This document shows positions 20,700-31,890 of a DNA stretch of 64,000 bases, piece after piece. The position numbers and the translations under genes are program-made. The DNA comes from Tricholoma matsutake (Eukaryota; Basidiomycota; Agaricomycetes; Agaricales; Tricholomataceae). The notes below the pieces were generated by a model. The model was given only the letters and a program-made list of their open reading frames with translations. It had not been told where the DNA came from and did no database searches. The DNA is taken from the NCBI GenBank assembly GCA_026075535.2, contig AP026543.1, forward strand, positions 9,486,001-9,550,000, written 5' to 3'. The stretch's first letter is position 1, and every line of letters starts with the position of its first letter.

Positions 20700-22470
20700 C
20701 ACCAATGTTCAAACTCAAGAACAGCTTGACACACTTGTCGCTGGCTGAGATGGCAAATCAACACAGCCGCATCACCAACAATGATGCCAGCTCATCATCA
20801 ATCATCACCAACCACCACCACCACCACCACTCGATGACAATGCCTCCCTCCCACATCCTGCTGCTGCCACTGCCCCCTGAACACCCCACAGCCATGGGCC
20901 CCATGCCAGCACACAATGAAATGGGCCCAAACAACTCTATCATTGTTTGGGCCCCAGGTGAGTTTTTTCTTTTTTCTTTTCTCATGTTTTCTTTAAGCTA
21001 ACACATTTTTTCATTAATTATAGGTTATATCTATACTGTAGCAGCACAATGACCCCAAAACCACCAAACGAGGAACAACGACGAGACCACAACCCAGCAC
21101 CTGCCCCTGCCAGTGCGAGCAACTGCTCGCATGGGGGAGAGCGGCTGCTAACAATGATGATGATGACAGGGAATGATGACACCACCCACCCCAGCCCTAT
21201 GAGCCACTGCTTGTAGGGTGGATGATGGGTGGAACGACAACAATCAGGGGAGATGCCAACGACAGCCAGCACCCCCCATAACTGCTGCAGGCAACTGCTC
21301 GCGGGGTGGATGGGGGGTGCGAGAGTGCAGGTACTGACAGGGAGACAAAAAGGCCCAAGAGATGTCAACGTCTCTTGGGTCCTAGGTAAGTTTTTTTTTT
21401 CCTTTTCTCATTTCATTTTTTGATGCTAACCAACTTTTTTTAGGTACAAACTACTACTGGCGATGATGACAATGGGGGGACACCACCACCACCACTGCTG
21501 CGAGCCCCTGCTTGCAGGGTGGAAGGTGAGGGTGAAGAGACAAGGGGGAAGGGAGATGAGGGGGAAGGGAGACGAGAGGGAAGGGAGATGAGAGGGAAGG
21601 GAGATGAGAGGGAAGGGAGATGAGAGGGAAGGGAGATGTAAGGGCAACCTTACAATCAGAGTCCTAAGAACTTGATACTTGCAAGGGAAAACCAAAGATT
21701 AGATTCAATAACTATTGAACAAGGAAAAGACCCATACCTTGCAAGGGAAAACCAAAGAGAAAACTCTAAGGAGTCCAGTGCAAGGCCGAAGTATATATAT
21801 GGAAGGCATGCGACATTCTAAAACACTTGGAGCCCCTTCCATCCTAGCACTAATTCAGATCCAGTGTTGTGTTCCCATTTGGGGAGATGGCCATCAATCA
21901 GTGATAGTGTCCGCATCAGGCCATGCTTGGTAAGTGGTGTCCGCATCAGGCCATGATTGGTAATGGGCATGCGAAGACATCCTCAATCATTTCTGCAGGC
22001 ACAATGATTGCGCAACTGGTTTGCGCAAAGGCACAAACTGCGACAATGGCTTGCACAGGGCTATCGACTGTGAGAATGGTGAGAGTACAATAGGGGATGA
22101 TGGATCAACATATTGGATGGTTTGTAGATGGTTGGCGCAAAAGGCGCTTTGTTGCATGAATGTTTGCACATGTGCAGAAATGTTTGCAAATGTGCGCCAA
22201 CCATTGTAGGGGCTCGTAAGGTGTTCCCCTTACAGGAGACAATGACAACACCCACCCCACGCCTACGAGCATCTGCTCGTGGGGTGGTTTGGGGGGGAGA
22301 AGAATGGGGACAGGAGAGCGAGATGGCCAGGGGACAACTGGGGGAGAGACAAATGCCACCACGAGCAACAGTTGCTCGTGGTGGGTGTTTTTAATTTATT
22401 TTTATTATTGATAGTTATGGCCCCCTCCCCTCAAGCTTGCGAGGGGAGGGCCTAGTATTACACATATTAA
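20700..22470 (+). repeat. GC-rich exon/intron-like modules downstream of the MULE domains
   Basis: Alternating GC-rich segments with 'GAGCA..TGCTCG..GGGTGG' palindromes and AT-rich intron-like spacers. Clear GT..AG spacers are CAG|GTGAGTTTTTTC..ATTATAG (20957-21023) and TAG|GTAAGTTTTTTT..TTTTTTAG (21385-21443). The text 'GGGCCCAAACAACTCTATCA' (20925-20945) recurs, reversed, in the hAT elements at 14395-14480 and 46650-46770. It also contains the segment 21650-22200 with 'TTGCAAGGGAAAACCAAAGA' twice. It could be 3' exons of the MULE gene or a further module-bearing insertion. Confidence 0.5.
21543..21638. repeat. 16-bp tandem repeat, six copies
   Basis: GAGGGAAGGGAGATGA is repeated with minor changes at the left. 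Confidence 0.88.
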
Positions 22471-22495
22471 TTACCCCTTGCACAGATGTGAGGGG
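22425..22495. other. Two consecutive strong hairpins
   Basis: CCCCTCCCCTC-loop-GAGGGGAGGG at 22432-22460, then CCCCTTGCACAGATGTGAGGGG at 22475-22496. A similar pair lies at 37098-37185 and single hairpins at 13382-13408 and 46245-46280, always beside the GC-rich modules. Probably part of the same mobile family; role unknown. Confidence 0.5.
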
Positions 22496-22570
22496 GTCAA
22501 TTTAATAATCTATTCATGATATATAAAAAGATTAGATTTCAGTAATAAATAGATATAATGTATGTGACTT

Positions 22571-22877
22571 TAAAAGACTACTTGGCTTAAGTGGTAGAGT
22601 GTGCATGTTTGGTCATCATGTGATTGCTAGTCCAGAAGGCTGTTGGTTCAATTCCTGCTGTGCACACATCATTTTGTGAGACTTATAAGAATTTCTGTAA
22701 GTCTGGAACTTGGACAGTACTTTAAAGGTGTAAGTAAATACATAATTGATGTTGTCTGAGCAAAGTCCAAGTGCAGTCCAAGTGTCCGAGCAGAGTCCAA
22801 GTGAAGTCCAAGGACAGTCCAAGTGTCTGAGTGTGTCCGAGTGGAGTCTGCTTGGACTGGGGGAGTGTAAAGTACTG
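22571..22877 (+). mobile_element. tRNA-derived SINE (full length)
   Basis: The tRNA-like head has an A box TGGCTTAAGTGG (22583-22594) and a B box GGTTCAATTCC (22645-22655) at normal spacing for an RNA polymerase III promoter. The body (about 22740-22850) is built of degenerate 'AGTCC(A/G)AG' words, and the 3' end is CTGGGGGAGTGTAAAGTACT. The body and 3' end recur at 38812-39031. No acceptor-stem pairing good enough for a real tRNA gene is seen. Confidence 0.7.
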
Positions 22878-22884
22878 CATAGAC

Positions 22885-23640
22885 GACAAGGGAAGAGGTG
22901 GGGTTGTAATGTTGCATGACCAGGTTTAGGCAGAGGGGGTCTGCAACATGGATCCAGTAAGTTCTCAGAAGATGGCTGGGGCACCAGCAGGGAGCCATTC
23001 AAAATCCTGGAAACATGACTTACCATGTCCTTCATTGTCTAGGTGCAGCAAGTGTTGGATCTGGGTAATATCATGATAGGAGGGGCTCCACCAACCATCC
23101 CACTGGGGAATGGGTGAAGGAGTTCTGAGGCACTCACAATCAGTGCAGCAGTATAGTTCTTGGAAGGGTCCTGGTCAAAGATGAGACTGATGGTTGAGGT
23201 GATGGAGGCCATAGGTGTATGTGTGGTTGATCCATGAAGGGGGTATACCATGTGAAATCAGGTGGTCTATAAGGCCATTGGGGGTGAGGTCGGACACCAT
23301 TTTGTTGTTGAAGGGCCAAATGGTGAGGGCATCACCCAAACACTCAACAAAGGGTTTGTTGGGGTAAGATACATTCCAAATGTTGATAGCCTCACGGTAG
23401 TAATCAGGGAGGGCTACCACACACCCATAAACCCTCATGAGGTCTGAGTGGGCTGCAAGTGGGTGGGGACCCAAGGCACATCCAAGTGAGTATCCAAGCG
23501 CGACAATCAACTTGCATTGCAAAGTGCGAGACTGGATGGCATTGCTGCTGCCAAGCCTCCATGGTGCATGATGTATTGAGTGACAGTGTCGATATCAAGC
23601 ATTTTTTCACCAGTAACAAGTGATCCTGCACCTTGGGTTC
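22885..23640 (-). pseudogene. Unknown coding fragment, minus strand
   Basis: Overlapping minus-strand frames read as one broken protein: 'LRVYGCVVALPDYYREAI'-like text (residues 'MRVYGCVVALPDYYREA'), 'FVECLGDALTIWPFNNKM', 'GIPPSWINHTYTYGLHH', then after a frame change 'SASELLHPFPSGMVGGAP' and 'HVSRILNGSLLVPQPS'. The composition is that of a real protein, not of a repeat. I do not recognise the family. It stands between a SINE and a truncated Gypsy, so it may be a retroelement ORF or a host gene remnant. Confidence 0.4.
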
Positions 23641-23894
23641 AGTTCCAGGAGTTACTGATGAATGTGTCCTTGTTGCAGTGGACAGGAAAGTCCTCCCATA
23701 GCTGGTGGTTGTTGGGGTGGGGTCATATTACTTTGTGTGTGTATACTTCATCCTTCAGGATTTCTCGCATGGCTAGGTCCTGTAGCTCAGGTATGAAGCC
23801 ACCAGCAACATGATGGAATTTGGCCAGCAGCCTGTAGGCCTCCATGTGGTCAATGGCCATTTCCTTGTGATCATTGATAAACTGTACCCCTCAC

Positions 23895-25121
23895 ACAACA
23901 TATGTCTGGCCAAACCTCTGCACCTTCATGCAGGAACTCTGCAAATCCTGTACCACTTGCAAATGATCCAAATCACCTTGACACAAACCCTATGGGTTCC
24001 TAAAGCAACTTCCAGTTCTGGAACAACCTTGGAACTCAATCTCCATGGATTTCATTGAACAACTACCCGACTCCGATGGCCACACAGCTATCCTGGTCAT
24101 CATTGACTGCCTCACCAAACAAGGCATCTTCATCCCAACTGTCAATGAAATCACAGCCCAAGGATTAGCCAACCTGTTCATCCTCCACATCTTCTCCAAG
24201 CATGGCATCCCATCGCATGTCACTTGCGACTGGGGATCTGAGTTCATCTCCCATTTCTTCTGTTCCCTCAGAAAAGCACTCAACATGCAGATCCACTTCA
24301 CTTCCAGTTATCACCTGCAAGGTGATGGTCAGACGGAATGACCTAATCAGACCTTGGAGCAGTACCTCCGGATCTTCTGCAACTATCAGCAGGATGACTG
24401 GTCTCACCTCTTACCCTTGGGTGAATTTGCCTACAACAATGCTTCCTCCGCCTCTACAGGCATATCCCCTTTCTTCACCAACAAAGGCTACCACCCAAAC
24501 ATTTCCATCTTCCCTGAATGTGACTTAGCCTCACAACATGCCTGTGAGTTCATTGTCGACTTAGACAACCTTCATCAGGAACTTCGGAAACAGCTTGCAG
24601 CTGCTCAAGAGCATTATCAAGGCCCTGCAGACTCACATCGGGCACCCGCATCCAACTTCAACATTGGTGACTCTGCCTATGTCACTGCGGAAAATATCTG
24701 CACCACCCGTCCCTCCAAGAAATGTTCCGAAAAGAACCATGGCCCCTTCAAAATCATCACCCACCCAGGTACTCACTCAGTCACCCTGTGGCTTCTGGAC
24801 CACATGCAGGCCATCCACCCTGTTTTCCATGTCTCCCAACTAGAAAAACACTTCCTGAACACAATTACAAATCGAGCACAACCTCCACCTCCTCCGATCA
24901 CCATCGACAATGAGCTCGAGTATGAGATTGCCAAAGTCCTCAACTCCAAGGTCGACAATCAATGTTGCTGCAAGATTCTCTACCTCGTCCAATGGGAAGG
25001 TTACCAGGGAACCAATGAAGAGACCTCCTGGCTACCTGTTACAGAACTTGACCATGCCCAAGAATTCCTTGCAGACTTTCACACCCGCTACCTGCAGAAA
25101 CCCAGTCCATTAACCACTTAA
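23895..25121 (+). pseudogene. Ty3/Gypsy integrase with chromodomain (5'-truncated pol)
   Basis: Starts within the integrase zinc domain ('CKSCTTCK', with a TGA next) and continues through the catalytic core: first Asp in 'SMDFIEQLP', second in 'VTCDWGSEFISHF', Glu in 'LQGDGQTE' followed by TGA where ERTNQ-like text is expected. The GPY/F-like region 'NHGPFKIITHPGTHSVTLW' comes next, then 'IHPVFHVSQLEKH' and a chromodomain 'YLVQWEGYQGTNEETSWLP' to the stop at 25121. Gag, protease, RT and RNase H of this element are missing upstream. The chromodomain would steer integration to heterochromatin. Confidence 0.88.
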
Positions 25122-25211
25122 AGTCTATTCATGTTACTCAGTCACTCAGTCAGAACTCAAAAACAAATTTTATTGAAGAAAAAAAAAAAGATTTTGGATC
25201 CAACCGGATCC

Positions 25212-26217
25212 CTACACTACCATCTCCGGTTCTCCCTCTCCATCTTCATCACCCTCTCCCCCAACCTCGCCCTCTTCTCCACCCTCACTCTTTTCTCCAC
25301 CCTCACCCTCTTCTCCACTCTCGCTCTCCTCATCATCTGCCCACCTTTTCTCCAGATATCTCTGGAATGCCACCCAGTCATCTCCAGACTGGTGGATCCC
25401 ACATCTTTTTTCCCACCGGGACTCTTGCACTGCCCACTCCACTTCTTCTTCATCCTCTTCACTCTCCTCCCCGGTGTTTTCATCCTCCACCCACTCTGGG
25501 TCCAAGGCATCCCTGATCTCCTCTATGGACTCCTGCACCACAGTCGCCACCTCACCAAAACCCTTCTTGACCACCTTTATCAGCTGCCGCACCAGCTCCA
25601 GTCTCCCCGCTATTTTCCATCGCCGCTGTTGTTCCCGCTGCGGATACTGCCATTTTTGCTGCAGGGGCCTCCTGCCCCTCCCACACTACCTCCTTGCACT
25701 TGTGTTTGACATGCGTGCAGTTATCACACACATGTCCCCTCGCACCCATCTTGAAACAAGCAATCTTTTGATATTTGCATCTAGGCCACTTGTCAGTAAA
25801 AGAAGACTGATAAGGAAAACAAGTATGCACCTTTTGCAGGGCAATGCCACCTGCACCTGCACTGGACCCTCCAACTCCTCTGACCCCACTTGTGCCTTCG
25901 ACTTGGCAACTTTCTTTTTCTTCGGGGACTTACTCCCCTCGGCCTTGTCCTCCAAACCCGTGGCCGCAGCTGCCTGCTTCTTTTCTGCTCATTGTGCGGC
26001 TGCTGCCTCTTTTTTCCATGCCTGCGCCTCCTCCACCTTTGCAGCCTCCTCTGCTGCCTTTTATGCCTCCTGCGCCTGGTGTTCCTCCTCCCTCACTGCT
26101 TCCTCCAACTCCTTCATCTCCCTTTCCATCTGCTCCTTCAGCACCCGCTCCCTCTGTTCATGTTGGGCCCTCATTGTGGCCAATTTGATTTGTGCAGAGA
26201 CTGCTGGGGGGGACATA
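25212..26217 (-). pseudogene. Antisense Cys-rich, coiled-coil ORF inside the Gypsy 3' region
   Basis: Runs opposite to the integrase and lies between it and the 3' LTR. From ATG 26217: a long charged coiled-coil stretch ('RVLKEQMEREMKELEEA', 'EEEHQAQEA'), a basic segment 'KSPKKKKVAKSK', and a cysteine cluster 'RCKYQKIACFKMGARGHVC' followed by 'DNCTHVKHKC', resembling a Zn-binding motif. It ends with a very acidic tail (repeats of 'GGEEGE' to 25212). Two stops and one frame change break it. Similar Cys-rich hypothetical proteins occur in agaricomycete genomes by recall. Function unknown; it could be an element-encoded antisense gene or a captured host gene. Confidence 0.55.
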
Positions 26218-26351
26218 ACTGATAGGTAATGGGGGTAGGAAAGAACATGAAAAAATTTTAACCAACTACCACATTCGGAAATTCAACCAACTTCCTTATT
26301 TGGACTCAAACACTCACATGCCTCGTAGGCTCGGTACTAAGGGGGAAATAC

Positions 26352-26908
26352 TGTCCAGAACTGTTCCTCACCCGATTGGAACCTGCATCTATCCGACCCT
26401 TTTCCACACATTGAACCTGACATTCGTCTACTCCACCCACTTTCATTCCCGGCCGCCTTGCACTGCCCACACTGCTGTGCACCAGGCCACCTTGTACAGC
26501 ACCCATGGCTGCCTTCCAAAGGCTGGCATCTCTATTGCAAATTCGACTACGGATTCCTGTGTGGCTCCCACTAGGTAATTTATCTATGCAGTTGAGACAC
26601 TGCTGCAGTCTTTGTTTCTGTTCCGCCTTTATTCTGGACTATAGTATTTAAGCTTAGTTAGTTTTGCCTTGTATTCCTCAGTTTGTATATCGACATAGAC
26701 TCAACTTTAAACCTGCCAATCTGAATCTTCTTCTACTCCTACCTCAGTTCTCTAAAGAGTCTGAACTCCATTCAACTTGACCTCTAGTCTCCCTCTGAAG
26801 TTCTAATCTCATCTGAACTTAACCCAAGTCCCTCCATACTCCTTTCTGCATTTACCCACACTTCCCCGCTCCTACCTCCAAACCTTCATCTTGAAATTAG
26901 GACAACAG
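26352..26908 (+). repeat. Probable 3' LTR of the truncated plus-strand Gypsy
   Basis: Begins TGTCCAGAACTG after a purine run AAGGGGGAAATAC (26338-26351) and ends AGGACAACA. It contains 'ATAGTATTTAAGC', a TATA-like box. No second copy is in the window because the 5' half of the element is missing, so the boundaries rest on TG..CA ends and the polypurine tract only. Confidence 0.5.
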
Positions 26909-26909
26909 A

Positions 26910-29900
26910 CAAGGTGAAGGGTGCAGCTTCTTACAAGCTGAAGCCAAGTCCTTTCTGTTTCCCCTCTGCAGAATCCGCCACGACCTGACAACCTTCTGCT
27001 ATCCTCACCCACAGGGTCCATCAGATTCTGACATGCCTTCTAGGATCAGTTCTTAACAGGCTGTAACAGTGATACATGGAAGGATGATACAATCCATCTT
27101 GCCTGTAATGCCATAGGTAGTTCCAATGTATAAGTGGATGTCTCAGGCCTTGCCTCAAGGATTCTGTATGGTCATATAAACTTTGGGCAAAGTTTACATG
27201 CACATCCAGTTGGCAAGTTGAGGTTCTTTATAGACAAGAATACCAAGTCCCCTTTGGTTATCTTCAGTTCAGTAGTACGGCAGTTATTGGCATGGTGTGT
27301 TGGAATACCCACACCTCAATAATTGCATCATGTGCATCAGTGAGGTTTTGTAGTGCTTGTCTGGCAAACTCCTTTATCCCTTTGGGTATGACATCATCTG
27401 AATGGATCTCGTGAATCATAGAAGGTATATACCCACTATTTAGTTTGAATGGGGCATATTTGGTGGTGCCAGAGATGCTGGCATTGATTGTGAACTCTGT
27501 AAGGTCAACTCTCCCAAAGATAATTAAAGCCTTTTGATTTGGGGAACGGTCCTATGAAGTCCATCCCAATAGAGTCCCATGGTTTGGTGGGCATGGGCAA
27601 TGGGTGGAGCTTTCAGAAGGGTCTGGCATTAGACCCTTTTGTGCATTGACAGGGCTCACAGGTTTGGCAGAATTCACAGGTGTCTTTGGCCATAAGGGGC
27701 CACCAGTACCATCGTTGAACATATTCTGCCATTTGTTGGTCTCCAAAGTTCCCTAGTATAGAGTGGGCTTGATCCAAAATTTGGGTAATGATGTTTCAAT
27801 CATGCAGGATACATACAACATCATCATGATGTTGATTATTCCACCAAATGAGGTCATTTTTGATGATGAAGTCCTGATATTCCTCTGGTCTGTCCAGGAT
27901 AAGTGCAAGTAACTTATCATCTTTGTATCCAGCTTGGATTTGCTTAGTAAAATCCTCACTTCCCCAAGTTGTTGGCATGGCATTTGAAGTTTGTTCAAAC
28001 AGTGCCTCTGCCAGGGTGAGATCATCACCATATGTTCAATGAAGGGTCTGATCCTTCTGATACCTATGGAGGGTTTGCTTTCTTAGATGTGTGGTCACTA
28101 ATACATTGGTTAGCCTCTTCCATAAGTTTGGCTTCTAGATCGTGTGTCTCCTGTTGCTCTTGAAGGCATTTACTGTGTTGGAGCTCAGTGTCATGTATTG
28201 CTTGTAGTTCGACCACTTTGGATGTAGCTTCTCGGTAGCGTTGGGCTGGCAAATCTTCTCCTGATGGGTCAATCCAGATGTCAGCTTGGATGTAATCATG
28301 AGGCTGATGAACGTTGGCCATGGTATCACTTTCTTAATACTGGGATAGGCAATTGGCTACTTTGTTGAGTTCACCCTTGATGTATGTGATGTCAAAGTTG
28401 AACCGAGAAAGATAATCTGTCCATCTCTGTTGTCAACTTGTAAGATTAGCTTGAGTCTGGAAAAATTCAAGTGCTTTGTGGTCCATAATAATGTACAATC
28501 AGTATCCCATGAGTTTGTCTTCCCATTTCAACAGGGCTTCAAGGATGGCAAGAGTTTCCAATTCATGCACGGTGTAATTGTGTTGGGCGGTGGTGAACTT
28601 TTTTGACATAAATCCAGCTGGATGGCACTGTTTCCAGGTGGGGCCCTGGCCATACATTGCTCCTACACCCAATTTTGAGGTGTTGCATATGAGCTATATA
28701 GGCTCATCCCAGTGTTTGGGGGTGATCAGCATGATGACTGGTGTTTTACAGCAGACTTGCTTAACCATGTCAAAGCATAACTGGTGGATTGGTCACCAAT
28801 GGAAGGGGGTTCCATTCTGAGTCATAGCTAGCAGAGGACCAGTGTAATGTGTGATGTCCAGCAGGAAATTTGCTAAATAATTTACCAAGCCTACAAATCG
28901 TTGAATGTTGTTATAAGTCTGTGGGGTGTGCAATTTACAAATACAGGCGAGCTTGTCTGTATCTGCATGTATACCATCCATGTCAATTATATGGCTGAGA
29001 CAGTCAACCCATTCTGCATACAAGTTGCATGTTCCTCAGGCATTCAAAAATGATACAAAGGTGTGCTTTGTGTTCTTCAGGGGATTCAGAGTAGATGAAT
29101 ATGTCATCTAGGTAGACATGTAGGAATTTGCCAATCACATCTCGGAATATGGATGTCATAAGCCACTGTAAAGTTGCTGGCATATTGCAATCTTCTTGTT
29201 GCATGATGTGACTGACATAGGTTCCTGCAATTGTGACAAAAGCAGTCTTCCATACATCCTCAGTTCGTATTCAGACCTGTTCATACCTGTTGGATAAGTT
29301 GACTTTTGAATGAATCTTGGCTTGAGCTATGTCTTTGCAGATCATGTCTTGGTCTGGCAAGGGAGTGACATCTTTTATAGCATTCTCATTGCATTGTTGT
29401 GCATCCATGACTGTCCATAGTTTTCCATCCTTCTTGCTTACACAGAGCATCATGGCAGCTTGGCTGACAGACCATGGTTCCCAACAGCCTGCCTTCATAT
29501 AACAGTTAATCTTCTCATGAAACTGTTCATGTAGGGTGTGCAGCACTCTTGGTAGATGATAGCTATATTGCTTGTTGTTGTTGTCAATGAGGTGGATCTC
29601 ATGGTTCACTTCTCTCCAAGATGGTAGCCTGTCTTGGGCTCCTCCAAAGATGTCTGAGAACTCATCATGCCACTGCCATTGTAGCTGGGGGTGATCCACT
29701 TTAGTAATCCCAAACTCCCTGGACTTGCCCTTTGGCCTACAATACTATTCATGTAGTCTTTCCTCTGGGTCTGGCAGTTTCTTAGGTTTACTGAACCTAA
29801 CACAAAGTGCTTTGAAGTCCTGTTCCAAATTGGCCTTCCAAGGGTTCAGCCATATGGACATGATATTTTATCCTTGTGAGGTTGTCAATACTGTTCTCCT

Positions 29901-31349
29901 CTAGGTATCATGTGGTTTCTATCATATGCTCTCATGGATGCTACCATGGTATTCCATTCATCCAGTATTTAAGGGTCGTGTGGCCAATCATATTGTGGTT
30001 AAGGGACTGGCCTGTACCAAAAGAAATGAGTACTTTGACTCATCATTGCAATGTTCTGTTTGTCAAGGATCTTTTCCTCTTTATCTGTGATTATGTCTTC
30101 CACTTTCACCTCAGAAGATGTGGGTTGGCACTCCATGTTATTCATCTTATCATTCGTTTCTCTGAATTTTGGCAGTTTTGGGGGTTTGGATGCTGGCTTT
30201 TCCCCCTGTTGAAGAGTTTTTAAACTCTTCATCATCCATAAGGAGTGCTGGAACTCCTGAGGGCAGTGTATGTCCATTCTTCTTATTGTCCTCATCCGGT
30301 ATCTATGAATCTATAGGACATTTGCTTAAGCAATCTAACATCTAGATGCATGGCTTGCTTAAGTAGAGGTCAGCTTAAGCATGTCTTGCCTGTAATATTG
30401 TATGCATAGTAATAATAATTGAACACCCTGCTTAAGCACCCTGAGCTCATGTCCTGTTTCAACCATCTCCTCCCAGCTCAAGCATCCACCACTCAAGCAT
30501 CCACCACTCAAGCACACTAATGTGCTTAAGCACTAAGCACCTTAAGCATCTTAAACAGTCCATGAGTCAGCTTATAAACATTATTTAAATATAATATAAT
30601 ATTTAATATTTGGGACTACTTAAGCATTCCATGAGCTAGCTTATAACAAGCACAGCTTAAGCACTTACTTAAGGTGCCAAACAACTGACAATAACATAAA
30701 TATGTCTCTGGTGACACTTCCACCTTTTGAAACCATGATATTATGGCCTCAAATTGCTTCATTTTATATTATGTGGACTTCTCTGGTGCAGGCAGTGGCA
30801 GCATGACCAGTGTTTAGCATAATGTGGTGAACTTTGAACTTTGAACACCTGACTAAATTGATGAACTAAATTGATGACTAAGTCTGAGTTTGATTCAAAG
30901 TTTATGTGGATTAAGCATTGTTCAAAGGGTTTAATAGGCTTAAGGAGATATGGTGCTTAAGCCAACTTATACTTAAGCAAGCTGTGCATCTACATCTAAG
31001 GTTACTTAAGCAAATGTCCTATGGTGCTTGCATCATTATCATCCAATCGCACTCTCATGGCCGGCATCAGCCTGCCATTAACAGTAACTTGCTTGTTCTC
31101 AAAGTCCAATATAACCTTATTCTTATTCATGAATGGGGTCCCAATGATCATATTGTAGCAATCAAAGTTTGCAATATCTACATAAGTCCTGTCACTTATG
31201 CCTGGGGCCTCCAGTGTAATGTCTGTGCCATAGTTTACTGTTGCTCGACTTCCTACAGTTCCCAACTGCAACATATGAGGATTGGTTAAAGGGAATACTC
31301 AAACATCAGCAACTTGAGCAAATGCAGGGGTAAGTCCCATTGTGGTGCT
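26910..31349 (-). pseudogene. Ty3/Gypsy pol remnant (old minus-strand element)
   Basis: Reading leftward: protease C-terminal part (31345-31002; 'MIIGTPFMNKNKVILDFEN'), a linker, RT (29699-28793; 'MDAQQCNENAIKDVTPLPD', 'KVNLSNRYEQV', catalytic 'YLDDIFIYSES', 'FVGLVNYLANFL'), RNase H (about 28800-28340; 'HNYTVHELETLAILEALLK'), a charged tether (28321-28064), and the integrase zinc domain and start of the core ('CEFCQTCEPCQ', 'MDFIGPFPKSKGF', 27745-27530). The text then jumps to the integrase C-terminal side ('LTEFTINASISGTTKYAPF' near 27500), so the core between the first Asp and past the Glu is deleted. Many stops and frame changes. The foldback element at 30313-31022 splits it. Confidence 0.82.
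30313..31022. mobile_element. Foldback/MITE-like element with many GCTTAAG motifs
   Basis: Terminal inverted repeats ATAGGACATTTGCTTAAG are perfect for 18 bases and continue imperfectly for about 60. More than ten copies of CTTAAG or GCTTAAGC lie in the subterminal thirds, a pattern of transposase binding sites. The interior is AT-rich with no ORF. No clear target duplication was found, and the superfamily is unassigned. It is inserted in the old Gypsy pol between protease and RT. Confidence 0.72.
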
Positions 31350-31699
31350 TGTTGAGAGTTACACCATGATAGGGCAATGACTGACGCGTGTGATGCGATG
31401 ATCGATGCATGTGATGCATATGCTATTCTTAGCGCACCCCTTTGATGTGCTTAAACAAACATTCTTTCCCTTTATCCCTTTGCTTCTTTATCTGACAGGA
31501 CTCATATATATACAGGAGATAGTTGCTTGACCACCTCAGTCACTTATACAAGGACTGAGGTGAGCATCGACTCTCGTACTTTTCATATGGTTTGCTTACT
31601 GTCCTTGTAGTGTATTCTCATATATTCTAGGTACAGTACACATCAAATATAGTCACTTATAAGTATATTCTCATATATTCTAGGAACTGATTTTCTACA
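31350..31699 (+). repeat. 5' LTR of the Copia at 31350-36669
   Basis: Contains 'CATATATATACAGG' (TATA-like) and 'ACAAGGACTGAG|GTGAGC'. It carries about 104 bases after GACTGAG that the 3' LTR lacks; that segment ends in a second copy of 'GTATATTCTCATATATTCTAGG'-like text. Confidence 0.9.
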
Positions 31700-31890
31700 G
31701 GTTATGGGCCATTTTTGTCATTGAATTGATGGTAGAAACTTCCTAGCCACTCGATGTTTCTTTGTGATGTCAATTCCTGACCAATCGATCACCTTTGTGC
31801 CTTGGACCCTATATGGTCATGTAGACCTCCTTTGTTGCCTAGCACATCCCTCCACATCTCTCCCCTGCTATACCCAAACCTCATTTGATC

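Noticed and set aside
22425..22465. A Helitron 3' end (hairpin followed by CTAG, then T)
   Set aside because: The hairpin runs directly into CTAG without the usual spacing, no 5' TC end or Rep/helicase was linked to it, and similar hairpins nearby lack CTRR.
22583..22665. A tRNA gene
   Set aside because: A and B boxes are present, but stems do not pair as in a functional tRNA and the sequence continues into a repeat body; called a SINE.
25131..26229. Long plus-strand frames (192 and 251 residues) rich in Ser, Pro and Leu
   Set aside because: They are the complement of the antisense coiled-coil gene; the minus-strand reading has the better protein character.
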